A stretch of 64,000 bases of DNA from Pseudomonas sp. UBA4617 (lineage in GTDB: Bacteria > Pseudomonadota > Gammaproteobacteria > Pseudomonadales > Pseudomonadaceae): positions 1 through 64,000 of the forward strand of contig NZ_DGIR01000056.1 in NCBI RefSeq assembly GCF_002386445.1, read 5' to 3'. This document shows positions 1-8,643 of the stretch, piece by piece. How positions within the stretch are numbered: the stretch's first letter is position 1; every line of letters begins with the position of its first letter. The position numbers and the translations under genes were made by a program. A model generated the notes under the pieces. The model made no database searches, was not told the origin of the DNA, and saw only the letters and a list, made by a program, of their open reading frames with translations.

Positions 1-22
1 GTCCCGCGAAGAGGCCCGCACT
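1..22. repeat. Truncated REP palindrome half at window edge
   Basis: The run cccgcgaagaggcccgcac matches, with one difference, the right arm of the REP palindrome at 1711-1752. The left arm lies outside the window. It probably sits between the Smr gene and its upstream neighbour. Confidence 0.5.
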
Positions 23-85
23 GACGACACAAGGCTGCGCACTCACCGCCTCTCGGGTAAACTACGCCGCCCACGTGGAGGCATC

Positions 86-646
86 ATGCAAGACGACGAT
101 TTTTCCCTGTTCAAGGCTGAAGTGCGTGGCGTAAAGCCGATCAGGCACGACCGCGCCGACGTCGGCAAGCCCAAGGCCGACCGCCAGCAGCTGGCCGGCC
201 TGCGTCAGGCGGCGACCGTGCGCAGTGACAAGGCGCTGGTGATCGATGGCATGTCTGACCAGTTCGTCATCGACGTCGGCGCCGAAGACGAGCTGCTGTG
301 GCGTCGCGACGGCGTGCAGGAAGGCCAGTTGCGCAAGCTGAAGCTGGGGCAGATTCCGTTCGAGGGCAGCCTCGACCTGCACGGCATGACCGTGGAAAAA
401 GCCCGCGAAACCCTGTGGGATTTCATCGCCGAAGCCACCCGGCTGGAGGTGCGCTGCGTGCGGGTTACCCACGGCAAGGCCGCGCGCCTGGACGGCAAGC
501 GCCCGATGATCAAGAGCCACGTCAACACCTGGCTGCGCCAGCACCCGCAGGTACTGGGGTTTGCCTCGTGCAACGCCCGCCATGGCGGCACCGGCGCAGT
601 CTATGTGATGCTCAAGCGAACCATGCTCGAAGGCCGCGACGAGTAA
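86..646 (+). CDS. Smr-domain protein (DNA endonuclease SmrA/YdaL type)
   Basis: This 186-residue protein has an N-terminal charged region followed by a C-terminal Smr (small MutS-related) domain from about residue 95. The Smr signatures are visible: DLHGM at 97-101 with the conserved His99, VTHGKA near 127-132, and a terminal GGTGAVYVML strand-turn. Stand-alone Smr proteins of this length in gammaproteobacteria are linked to DNA nicking, recombination or RNA cleavage; the actual substrate is not known here. The start is supported by a strong ribosome site (gtggagg) seven bases upstream. The next gene, folE, follows on the same strand after 70 bases, so the two may be co-transcribed. Confidence 0.9.
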   Translation: MQDDDFSLFKAEVRGVKPIRHDRADVGKPKADRQQLAGLRQAATVRSDKALVIDGMSDQFVIDVGAEDELLWRRDGVQEGQLRKLKLGQIPFEGSLDLHGMTVEKARETLWDFIAEATRLEVRCVRVTHGKAARLDGKRPMIKSHVNTWLRQHPQVLGFASCNARHGGTGAVYVMLKRTMLEGRDE

Positions 647-716
647 CGCCGCGCTTGCAGCGCCGCCCTCGCCGCCGTACCCTTCGCCTTTGCGATTTTT
701 TCCCACAGGTAGATCC

Positions 717-1262
717 ATGTCCCTGGAACAGAACTACACCGAGATCCTCAGCCAGCTTGGCGAGGACGTCTCCCGTGAGGGCCTGCTCGACACGCCCAAG
801 CGGGCTGCAAAGGCGATGAAGTACCTTTGCCGCGGTTATGAGCAAACACTGGAAGAAGTCACCAACAACGCGCTGTTCAGCTCTGACAACAGCGAAATGG
901 TGCTGGTCCGGGACATCGAGCTGTATTCGATGTGCGAACATCACATGCTGCCGTTCATCGGCAAGGCCCACGTTGCCTACCTGCCCAAGGGCAAGGTCCT
1001 GGGCCTGTCGAAAGTGGCACGCATTGTCGACATGTACGCCCGCCGCTTGCAGATCCAGGAAAACCTCAGCCGCCAGATCGCCGAGGCCGTGCAGCAGGTT
1101 ACCGGTGCGGCGGGTGTGGCCGTGGTCATCGAAGCCAAGCACATGTGCATGATGATGCGCGGTGTCGAGAAACAGAACTCGACCATGATCACCTCAGTGA
1201 TGCTGGGTGAATTCCGCGAAAACGCCGCCACCCGCAGCGAGTTCCTCAGCCTGATCAAGTGA
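717..1262 (+). CDS. folE: GTP cyclohydrolase I
   Basis: Converts GTP to 7,8-dihydroneopterin triphosphate, the first step of folate and tetrahydropterin synthesis, in the cytosol. The 181-residue length is normal for the short bacterial form. The zinc site is complete: Cys73 and His76 in CEHHML, and Cys144 in MCMMMRG. The QENLSRQIAEAV helix is also typical. The ATG at 717 is preferred over an in-frame start at 690 because the family begins close to the MSLEQNYTEIL stretch. A clear terminator follows at 1277. Pseudomonads often carry more than one folE copy, so this may not be the only one. Confidence 0.96.
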   Translation: MSLEQNYTEILSQLGEDVSREGLLDTPKRAAKAMKYLCRGYEQTLEEVTNNALFSSDNSEMVLVRDIELYSMCEHHMLPFIGKAHVAYLPKGKVLGLSKVARIVDMYARRLQIQENLSRQIAEAVQQVTGAAGVAVVIEAKHMCMMMRGVEKQNSTMITSVMLGEFRENAATRSEFLSLIK

Positions 1263-1276
1263 CCGGCTGTCGCCCC

Positions 1277-1303
1277 AAGCCGACCCCGCCGGGTCGGCTT
1301 TTT
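1277..1303 (+). terminator. Rho-independent terminator of folE
   Basis: A ten-base-pair stem (aagccgaccc / gggtcggctt) with a four-base loop runs directly into a T-run. It starts 14 bases after the folE stop codon. Confidence 0.88.
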
Positions 1304-1321
1304 CATGTTCAGGAGTTGCCC

Positions 1322-1693
1322 ATGATCGTCAAAGCCCTGCGGGTTGGCCTCGGCCAACTCATCGTGTTCGGTGACTGGATCAGCCGCCCGGCCAAGCGCA
1401 AGCGCGACGCCGCTGCCCAGGCCCGCGTCGAACAGGCGGCCAAGGGCCTGGCGCTGTATCAGTTCCATGCCTGCCCGTTCTGCGTCAAGACCCGTCGCAC
1501 CCTGCACCGCCTGAACGTGCCGGTGGCGCTGCGTGATGCAAAGAACGACCCGGTCCACCGCCAGGCCCTGGAGGAAGGCGGTGGCCGAGTGAAGGTGCCG
1601 TGCCTGCGCATTGAAGAGGCCGGCAAGGTGACCTGGCTGTATGAATCCAAGGCCATCATTGCCTACCTGAATGAGCGGTTCGCGTCGGCCTGA
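1322..1693 (+). CDS. Glutaredoxin-family protein
   Basis: This 123-residue protein has an N-terminal helical extension of about 40 residues, possibly amphipathic (VKALRVGLGQLIVFGDWI), followed by a glutaredoxin/GST N-terminal fold. The CPFC redox motif is at residues 51-54, and the cis-proline strand KVPCLRIEE follows. The fold ends with an ESKAIIAYL helix of the kind that binds glutathione. It probably reduces disulfides or glutathionylated proteins. The ATG at 1322 has an aggag ribosome site; a longer in-frame start at 1259 would begin inside the folE stop region and is not favoured. It is convergent with the GST gene at 1763. Confidence 0.88.
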   Translation: MIVKALRVGLGQLIVFGDWISRPAKRKRDAAAQARVEQAAKGLALYQFHACPFCVKTRRTLHRLNVPVALRDAKNDPVHRQALEEGGGRVKVPCLRIEEAGKVTWLYESKAIIAYLNERFASA

Positions 1694-1710
1694 CGCTTTG
1701 TAGGCAGCCT

Positions 1711-1752
1711 GTGCCGGCCCTTTCGCGGGTAAACCCGCGAAGAGGCCGGCAC
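1711..1752. repeat. REP palindrome between convergent genes
   Basis: A near-perfect palindrome: gtgccggcc ... cgcgggt-aaa-cccgcg ... ggccggcac. It belongs to the cgcgggtaaacccgc REP family typical of P. putida. It lies between the convergent glutaredoxin and GST genes and may also stop transcription from both sides. Confidence 0.85.
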
Positions 1753-1762
1753 ACGTTAAAGA

Positions 1763-2365
1763 TCAGCCCGCCATCGGCACATGCCGCGGATGGTTGCTGA
1801 CCCGCTCCAGCCAGGCCCTCACCGCCGGGTAATCGGCCAGCTCGAAGCCGCCCTGGTGCGCCACGTGGGTATAGGCATACAACGCCACGTCGGCAATCGA
1901 GTACTGCTCACCGACCAGGTATGGCGTCATCTGCAACTGCCGCTCCATCACCCTCAGCGCCTTGTAGCCGCCCTTGTGCAGCTTGCGATACTCGTCCACG
2001 CGTTCATCCGGCAAGCCCAGGTAGAACTGGATGAAACGCGCCACGGCAATGTACGGCTCATGGCTGTACTGCTCGAAGAACTGCCACTGGAGTACCTGCG
2101 TACGCAGGCGCGGCTCGGCAGGCAGGAACTCGCTGCCGTCGGCCAGGAAGTTCAGAATGGCATTGGACTCCCACAGGTAGCTGCCGTCTTCGAGCTGCAG
2201 TACCGGCACCTTGCCGTTGGGGTTCATCGCCAGAAACTCGGGCGTTTCCGTCTCGCCCTTGAGAATGTCCACCGGGTGCCACTCATACGGCCGGCCCAGC
2301 AGGCTCAACATCAGCTTGATCTTGTAGCAATTGCCCGACTGGTAGTCGCCATAGACCTTGTACAT
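1763..2365 (-). CDS. Glutathione S-transferase family protein
   Basis: This 200-residue cytosolic GST has an N-terminal thioredoxin-like domain (residues 1 to about 80) and an all-alpha C-terminal domain. The N-terminal domain carries the GKVPVL cis-proline strand and the glutathione-contacting ESNAI motif near residues 66-70. The YSIADVALYAYTHVA stretch is the conserved N-capping box/hydrophobic staple region of the C-terminal domain. The ATG at 2365 (MYKVYGD) is preferred over an upstream in-frame start at 2404, because GSTs begin right at the first beta strand. The substrate cannot be inferred. Confidence 0.92.
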   Translation of the reverse strand: MYKVYGDYQSGNCYKIKLMLSLLGRPYEWHPVDILKGETETPEFLAMNPNGKVPVLQLEDGSYLWESNAILNFLADGSEFLPAEPRLRTQVLQWQFFEQYSHEPYIAVARFIQFYLGLPDERVDEYRKLHKGGYKALRVMERQLQMTPYLVGEQYSIADVALYAYTHVAHQGGFELADYPAVRAWLERVSNHPRHVPMAG

Positions 2366-2510
2366 CGCCCCTTCACTCCCAAGCAGTTCTGCATTTGCGC
2401 CCAATAGTTGGCGACTGTACGGCTAAAAGCAATGGCCGCTGTATGGCAAGGATCATTCTTGCGCGCTGTAGTCTGAAAAAACTGCTTACACCTTTACAAG
2501 GATTTTGTTC

Positions 2511-3701
2511 ATGACCGATGCCACTTCCGCTCGCCTGCGGCCACTGGCGGACAGCTCTCCGTCGGCGATCGTCGCCGGTTTCATCGCGATGCTCACCGGT
2601 TATACCAGTTCGCTGGTGCTGATGTTCCAGGCCGGCCAGGCGGCCGGGCTGACCAATGCGCAGATTTCCTCGTGGATCTGGGCGTTGTCGATCGGCATGG
2701 CGGTGTGCAGCATCGGCCTGTCGCTGCGCTACCGCACCCCGATCACCGTGGCCTGGTCCACCCCGGGTGCCGCCCTGTTGATCACCAGCCTGGGCGGGGT
2801 CAGCTACGGCGAAGCGATCGGCGCCTACATCACCTGCGCCGTGCTGGTGCTGGTCTGTGGCCTGACCGGTAGCTTCGAGCGCCTGGTCAAACGCATCCCG
2901 GCCTCACTGGCCTCGGCGCTGCTGGCCGGCATCCTGTTCAAGATCGGCAGCGAAATCTTCGTGGCCGCCCAGCACCGCACCTTGCTGGTACTGGGCATGT
3001 TCTTCAGCTACCTGCTGGTAAAGCGTCTGTCGCCGCGCTACTGCGTGCTGGCCGCGCTGCTGGTCGGCACGGCATTGTCCGGCGCCCTGGGGCTGCTGGA
3101 CTTCAGCGGCTTCCGCCTAGAGGCCGCCACGCCGGTGTGGACCACGCCGAGCTTCTCGCTGGCGGCGACCATCAGCATCGGCCTTCCGCTATTCGTGGTG
3201 GCCATGACCTCGCAGAACATGCCCGGGGTGGCCGTGCTGCGCGCAGATGGTTACCAGGTACCGGCCTCGCCGCTGATCTCGGCCACCGGCCTTGCCTCGC
3301 TATTGCTGGCGCCATTCGGCTCGCACGGGGTCAACCTGGCGGCGATCAGCGCGGCGATCTGCACCGGGCCACATGCCCATGAGGACCCGGCCAAACGTTA
3401 TACTGCGGCGGTGTGGTGCGGGATTTTCTATGGTATTGCCGGGGTGTTTGGCGCGACCTTGGCGGCACTGTTTGCGGCGTTGCCGAAAGAGCTGGTGCTG
3501 TCGATTGCTGCGCTGGCGTTGTTCGGCTCGATCATGAACGGGCTGACCGTGGCCATGAGCGAGGCGCGTGAACGGGAGGCGGCGGTGATTACCTTCATGG
3601 TTACCGCTTCGGGGCTGACCTTGTTCTCGATCGGTTCGGCGTTCTGGGGGATTGTGGCGGGGGTACTGGCCTTGATGATTCTCAACCCGCGCAGGGCCTG
3701 A
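2511..3701 (+). CDS. BenE-family benzoate/H+ symporter-like permease
   Basis: This is an integral inner-membrane protein of 396 residues with about eleven to twelve hydrophobic helices. Its sequence (SSLVLMFQAGQAAG, TAWSTPGAALL-like, SQNMPGVAVLRADGY, FGSHGVNLAAISAAICTG) is characteristic of the BenE family, whose founding member imports benzoate. No ben catabolic gene is nearby, so the substrate may be another aromatic acid or a purine-like compound. The ATG at 2511 has a good aagga site; a TTG six bases earlier is also possible. A REP pair follows the gene. Confidence 0.88.
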   Translation: MTDATSARLRPLADSSPSAIVAGFIAMLTGYTSSLVLMFQAGQAAGLTNAQISSWIWALSIGMAVCSIGLSLRYRTPITVAWSTPGAALLITSLGGVSYGEAIGAYITCAVLVLVCGLTGSFERLVKRIPASLASALLAGILFKIGSEIFVAAQHRTLLVLGMFFSYLLVKRLSPRYCVLAALLVGTALSGALGLLDFSGFRLEAATPVWTTPSFSLAATISIGLPLFVVAMTSQNMPGVAVLRADGYQVPASPLISATGLASLLLAPFGSHGVNLAAISAAICTGPHAHEDPAKRYTAAVWCGIFYGIAGVFGATLAALFAALPKELVLSIAALALFGSIMNGLTVAMSEAREREAAVITFMVTASGLTLFSIGSAFWGIVAGVLALMILNPRRA

Positions 3702-3711
3702 AGGTGTTTGT

Positions 3712-3825
3712 TGCCTGTACCGGCCTCTTCGCGGGGTAAACCCGCTCCCACAGGGATCACTCATTATTCAGCCTTTTGGTATTCCTGTGAGAGCGGGTTT
3801 ACCCGCGAAGAGGCGGGGACAGGCA
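3712..3825. repeat. Inverted REP pair (REPIN-like)
   Basis: Two REP copies face each other: gcctgtaccggcctcttcgc at 3714 onward with cccgctcccacaggga, and cctgtgagagcgggtttacc with cgcgaagaggcggggacaggc. They fill the gap between the convergent BenE-type permease and chemoreceptor genes and can fold into one long hairpin. Confidence 0.85.
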
Positions 3826-3845
3826 ACACACAGTTCAGGCACAAG

Positions 3846-5786
3846 TCACAATCTGAAATGCCCCACCATCCCCTTCAGGTCGGTACCCAACTGCGCCAGC
3901 TCGACACTCGACCGGGCATTGTCCTGCATTGCCAGGGCCGCCTGGTCGGCACTGCTGCGAATCTGCGTGACGCTGCGGCTGATCTCTTCCGCCACCGAGC
4001 TCTGCTGCTCGGCCGCTGCCGCAATCTGCTGGTTCATCTGCTGAATCAATGACACTGCCGCAGCAATGCTGCCCAGCGCGCTTTCAGTCTGCAATACATC
4101 GGCTACTGCCAGGCGCACCAACTCGGTACTGCCACGGATCTGCGCCACCGACTGCTGGGCATTGCCGCGCAGGCTGGCGACCAGGGTCTCGATCTGTTCG
4201 GTCGATTGCCGGGTACGCCGCGCCAAGGCGCGTACTTCATCAGCCACCACGGCAAAACCACGCCCCTGCTCACCTGCCCGGGCCGCTTCGATAGCCGCAT
4301 TGAGCGCCAGCAGGTTGGTCTGCTCGGCCACGCTCTTGATCACTTCCAGCACGTCGCCAATGGTATGAATCTCGGCACTGAGGCTGTCGATGCCGGCGCT
4401 GGCCGTTTCCGCTGCCGCTGCCAATTGCTCGATACGCTGCATGCTCTGGCGCACCACCTGCTGCCCGGAATCGACCTTTTCGTCCGCCGCCTGGGCCGCC
4501 TGGGCCGCCTCCTCGGCGTTGCGCGCGACATCGTGAACGGTGGCGGTCATCTGCTGCATGGCCGTCGCCACCTGTTCGGTTTCATCCTTCTGGCTACCCA
4601 CCTCGCGGTTGGTCTGCTCGGTCACCGCCGACAGCGCCTGGGCATTACCGGCCAGTTGCTCTATCCCCTGCTGCAAACCGCTGACGATCCCCGACAGCCC
4701 CTCCGCCATCTGCTGCATGGCCTGCATCAGCTGGCCCACTTCATCACGCCGGGGCGCCTGGGCGTCAAACCCCAGCTCACCGGCAGCAATGCGCTGCGCA
4801 CGGGCGATCACATGCTTGAGCGGGCCGACCACGGCACGGGTAATCAACCAGGCGGCCAACACACCGACCAGCAGCGCCAGGGCTGTCGCCAGGCCAATGG
4901 CCACGGCGTTGCGCTGCAGTTCGCCCTGCAGCGCCTGCTCCTGTGCCTGGTAGGCCTGGTCGACGCGGCCGGTGACCCGCTCGGCACTGGCCTGCAATTG
5001 CGCCTTCAGCCCTTGCTCGCGGGCCAGCTGGTCCGTGTATTCGTTGAGTTTTTCCGAGAAACTGCCAATGTGCCCGGCCACTTCACCCAGCACGCTCTGG
5101 TAGCCGGCGTCGCTGACCGCGCCCTGCAACTGGCCGACCAGGCTGGCAGCCTCTACGGTCTGGGCGATGCGCTCCTGGCTGACGCCCTCTTCACCTTTGC
5201 GGCTTTTTTCCAGGCGTACACGCGCTTCGTCCATGGCCTGCAGCATCAGCCGCGACACCTGCGCCACCTGCGCAGCCTGTTCCAGGAAGGTACCCCCCTC
5301 CTGGCCTTGGGACTGCTTGAGGGTATAGACGCCATCGTCGGCCAGTCCGGCCTGCAGCACATCGAGGTTGTTGGCCACGCTGGACACCGACCAGCTGGCC
5401 ATGTCCAGCGCCAGCTCCTTGGCCTGCACCGCCTCGACAAAGGCTTCGAACGCCTGCCCATACGCCGTCAGGTCGGCCTCCGCAGCAGCCAGTGCCGGCA
5501 GGCCCCGCGCGCGTTCGGCCAGGCTTTGCAGGCCGCTGCGCAAGGCCTCGGCCTGTTTTATGTCAGAGCGCAGGGCAAACGCCTGCTCATGTTGACGCAG
5601 GCGCAGCAGGTCGGTATTGAACTGGGCGAACTGGCGCAGGCTGTCGAAGCGCTGGCCAACGCTGTGCAGCGCAGCAATGCCGATGGCCGCCACCGCCAGG
5701 GTCAGCACCAGCACCAGGGCAAAACCCAGGCTGAGTTTGCGGGCCATGCCCAGGTTGGCCAGCACACCGTGCTTGCTCGCGCCCAT
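3846..5786 (-). CDS. Methyl-accepting chemotaxis protein
   Basis: This 646-residue transmembrane chemoreceptor has a first membrane helix near residues 16-40 and a large periplasmic region of about 250 residues predicted to be all-helical. The second helix is near 294-316, followed by a HAMP domain and a cytoplasmic signalling domain whose hairpin tip EQGRGFAVVADEVRALARR is near residue 495-515. The long helical sensor resembles the helical bimodular (HBM) class known from P. putida McpS, which binds organic acids; this is a resemblance only. The ATG at 5786 is chosen for its aagggga site; an ATG at 5858 would add 24 unlikely residues. A 14-base palindrome lies about 50 bases upstream. Confidence 0.92.
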   Translation of the reverse strand: MGASKHGVLANLGMARKLSLGFALVLVLTLAVAAIGIAALHSVGQRFDSLRQFAQFNTDLLRLRQHEQAFALRSDIKQAEALRSGLQSLAERARGLPALAAAEADLTAYGQAFEAFVEAVQAKELALDMASWSVSSVANNLDVLQAGLADDGVYTLKQSQGQEGGTFLEQAAQVAQVSRLMLQAMDEARVRLEKSRKGEEGVSQERIAQTVEAASLVGQLQGAVSDAGYQSVLGEVAGHIGSFSEKLNEYTDQLAREQGLKAQLQASAERVTGRVDQAYQAQEQALQGELQRNAVAIGLATALALLVGVLAAWLITRAVVGPLKHVIARAQRIAAGELGFDAQAPRRDEVGQLMQAMQQMAEGLSGIVSGLQQGIEQLAGNAQALSAVTEQTNREVGSQKDETEQVATAMQQMTATVHDVARNAEEAAQAAQAADEKVDSGQQVVRQSMQRIEQLAAAAETASAGIDSLSAEIHTIGDVLEVIKSVAEQTNLLALNAAIEAARAGEQGRGFAVVADEVRALARRTRQSTEQIETLVASLRGNAQQSVAQIRGSTELVRLAVADVLQTESALGSIAAAVSLIQQMNQQIAAAAEQQSSVAEEISRSVTQIRSSADQAALAMQDNARSSVELAQLGTDLKGMVGHFRL

Positions 5787-5832
5787 TGCCGATTCCCCTT
5801 CTGCTGGCGAGGTTATCTTGAAGGTCCAAGGG

Positions 5833-5846
5833 TGGCAACGTTGCCA
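5833..5846. promoter_or_regulatory. Perfect palindrome upstream of chemoreceptor, possible operator
   Basis: tggcaacgttgcca is a perfect 14-base palindrome with a central CG, the shape of LacI/GalR-family operators. It is 47-60 bases before the chemoreceptor start codon. No LacI-type gene is present in the window. Confidence 0.4.
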
Positions 5847-5904
5847 GCCGCTGAACAAGGGCCTGACGTCAGAATAGTGTCAAATAGCTATGAGCGTGTC
5901 GCTA

Positions 5905-7302
5905 TCAGCTTTGCAGAGGTCGCCCTGCGTGCTGAAAGAAGGCTTGCGCGCGGGCGTCCTGCCCATAGGCGACATTGATGCGCAACCAGGCGCTGGCAGT
6001 GCCCTGGTAATCAAAGGCGCTGCCCGGGGTCAGCAGTACCGCATGCTGCAGCGCCAGGCGCTCCAGGCTGGCAAAATCGCGGCCTGGCACACACGCCCAG
6101 ACGAACATGCCGCCATAAGGTTCGCAGAACACTTGCCAGCCCGCCAGTTCCAGCTGGCCAAGTATTTTCGCCATGTGCTGCCCCAGGCGTACGCGCAGGC
6201 GCTGCATGCTCTTGCGGTAGCTGCCGCTGGCCAGCATCTGCCCCACTACCTGCTCGGCAAAACGCGAGGTGCCGATACCGCTGACCATCTTCAACTCGGC
6301 CAGGCGCGCCACCAATGCCGGGTCGGCGACCAGATAGCCGACCCGCAGCGAGCTGCTGAGGGTTTTCGAGAAACTGGACATATAGATGACCCGCTGCTCG
6401 CTGTCGAGGGTGGCCAGGCGGGTAGCCGGCCCTTCCTGGAAGTCGGCATAGATATCATCCTCGATGATGCGCAAGTCGTGCTCACGGGCCAGCTCCAGCA
6501 GGCGGTACGCCACCTTGGGCGTCAGGCTGGTGCCAGTGGGGTTGTGGTACAGGCTGTTGATGAACAGGCAGCGTGGCTTGTGCGTGTCCAGCAGAGCTTC
6601 CAGGGTTGCCAGGTCGGGCCCCTCGGCGCCACGCGGAACTGGCAGCATCTGCACCTGGTGCTGGCGCAGCAGGTTGTAGAGGTTGTAGTAACCGGGGTTT
6701 TCCACCAGCACCGTGTCGCCAGGACGCAGAAAGCTGCGCACCAGCAGGTCGAGGCCATGGCTGGCGCCTTGGGTGGTGAGGATTCGTTCAGGGCCGGCGG
6801 CGACGCCCTGTTGCGCCAGGCGCTTGTGCAACTGCTGGCGCAGGCTGGCAAGGCCCAGGGGTGGGCAGTAGTCGAACAGGTCCTGGGGGTTGCCGCGGCT
6901 GACCTGGCGCACCACCTGGGCCAGCTCGGTGGCGGCGCGCCAGCTGCTTGGCAGCCAGCCACAACCCAGCTTGAGCAGTTCGTCATGGCCTTCGCGGAAT
7001 TGCCGCCAACTGCCGTCTGCGGCTTCGCCCCAAGGTTGGGTGTCGTCTGCTGCCAGGCCCGGTTTGCGCTCGGCGACGAAAAAACCGGTGCCGTGACGCG
7101 CTTCCAGCCAGCCACTGGCAACCAGACGGTCGTACGCTTCGATCACACAGGACGCGCTGACCGCCTGGCTGCCGGCCAGGGCGCGGATCGACGGCAGGCG
7201 TGCGCCAGGGCGCAGGCGCTGCTGGTCAATCCAGGTTTGCAACTGGTCGGTGAGCTGCTGCACCAAGGGCGTGGGACTGGTGCGGTCGAGGGTCAGGTGC
7301 AT
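5905..7302 (-). CDS. MocR/PdxR-family regulator (GntR HTH + aminotransferase fold)
   Basis: This 465-residue protein joins an N-terminal winged-helix GntR domain (about residues 1-70, LRPGARLPSIRALA) to a fold-type I PLP-dependent aminotransferase domain. The PLP-binding lysine is Lys313 in SFSKTLSSSLRVGY, and NPTGTSLTP and IIEDDIYADF are also conserved. MocR proteins use the aminotransferase domain as an effector sensor and usually control a neighbouring divergent gene. Here that is the MFS transporter at 7467. The effector is unknown. The 164-base divergent spacer contains a REP element. Confidence 0.93.
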   Translation of the reverse strand: MHLTLDRTSPTPLVQQLTDQLQTWIDQQRLRPGARLPSIRALAGSQAVSASCVIEAYDRLVASGWLEARHGTGFFVAERKPGLAADDTQPWGEAADGSWRQFREGHDELLKLGCGWLPSSWRAATELAQVVRQVSRGNPQDLFDYCPPLGLASLRQQLHKRLAQQGVAAGPERILTTQGASHGLDLLVRSFLRPGDTVLVENPGYYNLYNLLRQHQVQMLPVPRGAEGPDLATLEALLDTHKPRCLFINSLYHNPTGTSLTPKVAYRLLELAREHDLRIIEDDIYADFQEGPATRLATLDSEQRVIYMSSFSKTLSSSLRVGYLVADPALVARLAELKMVSGIGTSRFAEQVVGQMLASGSYRKSMQRLRVRLGQHMAKILGQLELAGWQVFCEPYGGMFVWACVPGRDFASLERLALQHAVLLTPGSAFDYQGTASAWLRINVAYGQDARAQAFFQHAGRPLQS

Positions 7303-7397
7303 GGGGCAAACTGTTTGCTGGTTTTGAGCGAACAGTTAAGCATAAATGCGGTAAGGGTGTATCTGGCGAGTGGCATGGGCAGGCACCAGAGTAGGCA

Positions 7398-7432
7398 GGG
7401 CCGGCCCTTTCGCAGGTAAACCCGCCAAGGTG
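7398..7432. repeat. Single REP element in a divergent promoter region
   Basis: gggccggccctttcgcaggt-aaacccgccaagg is a degenerate copy of the REP family seen at 1711 and 3712. It lies only about 35 bases upstream of the MFS start, an unusual position for a REP, which normally sits downstream of genes. Confidence 0.65.
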
Positions 7433-7466
7433 GCGGCGCAAATACGACAAAACCAGGACCCTACCC

Positions 7467-8624
7467 ATGCCTTTCGCTCCGACCCGCCTGGCCTTCGCCC
7501 TCTGCCTGATCACCATGGCCGTCAACCTGCCGGCCCCGCTTTATATCACCTACGCCGACCTTTCCGGCCAGGGCGCCGGGGCCACGGCAGTCGCATTCGC
7601 CGGCTATGTACTCGGGGTACTGCCGGTGCTGCTGGTCTTGGGCGGCCTGGCAGACCGGGTCGGACGTCGGCCGTTGATCCTGACCGCCCTGACCCTGTCG
7701 ATGGTCGCCACCGGGCTGATGCTGCTGGCCCCCGGCTTGCAAACCCTGGGCCTGGCGCGCATGTGCCTGGGCCTGGGCACGGCACTGGCCACCGCTACGG
7801 CAACCGCCTACATGGGCGAGCTGATGGGCCGCGAGCATGGCCCGCGCGCCGCCACCTGGGTGACGGCCAGCACCTCGCTGGGCTTTGGCCTGGGCGCAGC
7901 GCTGACCAGCCTGTTCCTGCTGCGCGGCCCCAGCCTGACCCCAGGCAGCTTCTATCTGCAGTTGTTGCTGGCGGCGTCGGCAATGTCGCTGGTGTGGCGC
8001 CTGCCCGACCCTCGGCCGGCACAGCGCCTTCCCATGCTGCGCCTGCCCTGCTACCCGCGCGGCAGCGTGGGCTATGGCCTGGCCATCCTGCTGGCGTGGG
8101 CCTGCTCGGGGCTGGTCATCGCCCTGCTCCCCGGCATCCTGCGCGAGCATGGGCTTAGCGTCTGGTCGGGGTTCTCGACCTTTTGTGTCATCAGCTGCGG
8201 ATTGCTGTTTCAGCCGATGGCACGCCGCCTGAGCAGCCGCAAGGCAACCTTGCTGGGGCTTCTGATATTGCCGTGCAGCTATGCCGTTCTGGCCTGGGGC
8301 GCGGCCAGCGGGCAGCTGGGGGCCGTGCTGCTGGGTGCGATAGCGGCCAGCAGTGCGTGTTACGGGTTTATCTACCTGGGCGGGCTGGCGGCGGTGAACC
8401 AGCTGGCTGGCAGCGAGAAGACCCGGGCCAGTGCCGGGTTCTTTCTGCTGGCGTACCTGGGGTTCAGCTTGCCGGTGATCTTCACCGGGCTGCTGAGTGA
8501 CCGGCTCGGATCGCGGTTGGCCTTGCTGGTGTTCGGTGGGGTGCTGACGGTTGGGTGCGTGGCGCTTGGGCTGGCCTTGCTGTCCGGCTCGCTGAAAACC
8601 GCCCAGGCGGCACGCTCGGTCTAG
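7467..8624 (+). CDS. MFS transporter
   Basis: This 385-residue integral membrane protein of the major facilitator superfamily has twelve predicted helices. The family loop between helices 2 and 3 is present as GGLADRVGRRPLI, and the second half has a matching LSDRLGSRLALL after helix 8. The size and the short hydrophilic loops suit a drug or metabolite:H+ antiporter. Being divergent from the MocR regulator, it is the likely target of that regulator. The stop lies 19 bases from the stop of the convergent SDR gene. Confidence 0.92.
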   Translation: MPFAPTRLAFALCLITMAVNLPAPLYITYADLSGQGAGATAVAFAGYVLGVLPVLLVLGGLADRVGRRPLILTALTLSMVATGLMLLAPGLQTLGLARMCLGLGTALATATATAYMGELMGREHGPRAATWVTASTSLGFGLGAALTSLFLLRGPSLTPGSFYLQLLLAASAMSLVWRLPDPRPAQRLPMLRLPCYPRGSVGYGLAILLAWACSGLVIALLPGILREHGLSVWSGFSTFCVISCGLLFQPMARRLSSRKATLLGLLILPCSYAVLAWGAASGQLGAVLLGAIAASSACYGFIYLGGLAAVNQLAGSEKTRASAGFFLLAYLGFSLPVIFTGLLSDRLGSRLALLVFGGVLTVGCVALGLALLSGSLKTAQAARSV

Positions 8625-8643
8625 GAGCCTGCGATACAGCGGC

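Noticed and set aside
4206..7419. Two long plus-strand open frames (590 and 509 codons)
   Set aside because: They are antisense to the chemoreceptor and the MocR regulator, which both have complete conserved domains.
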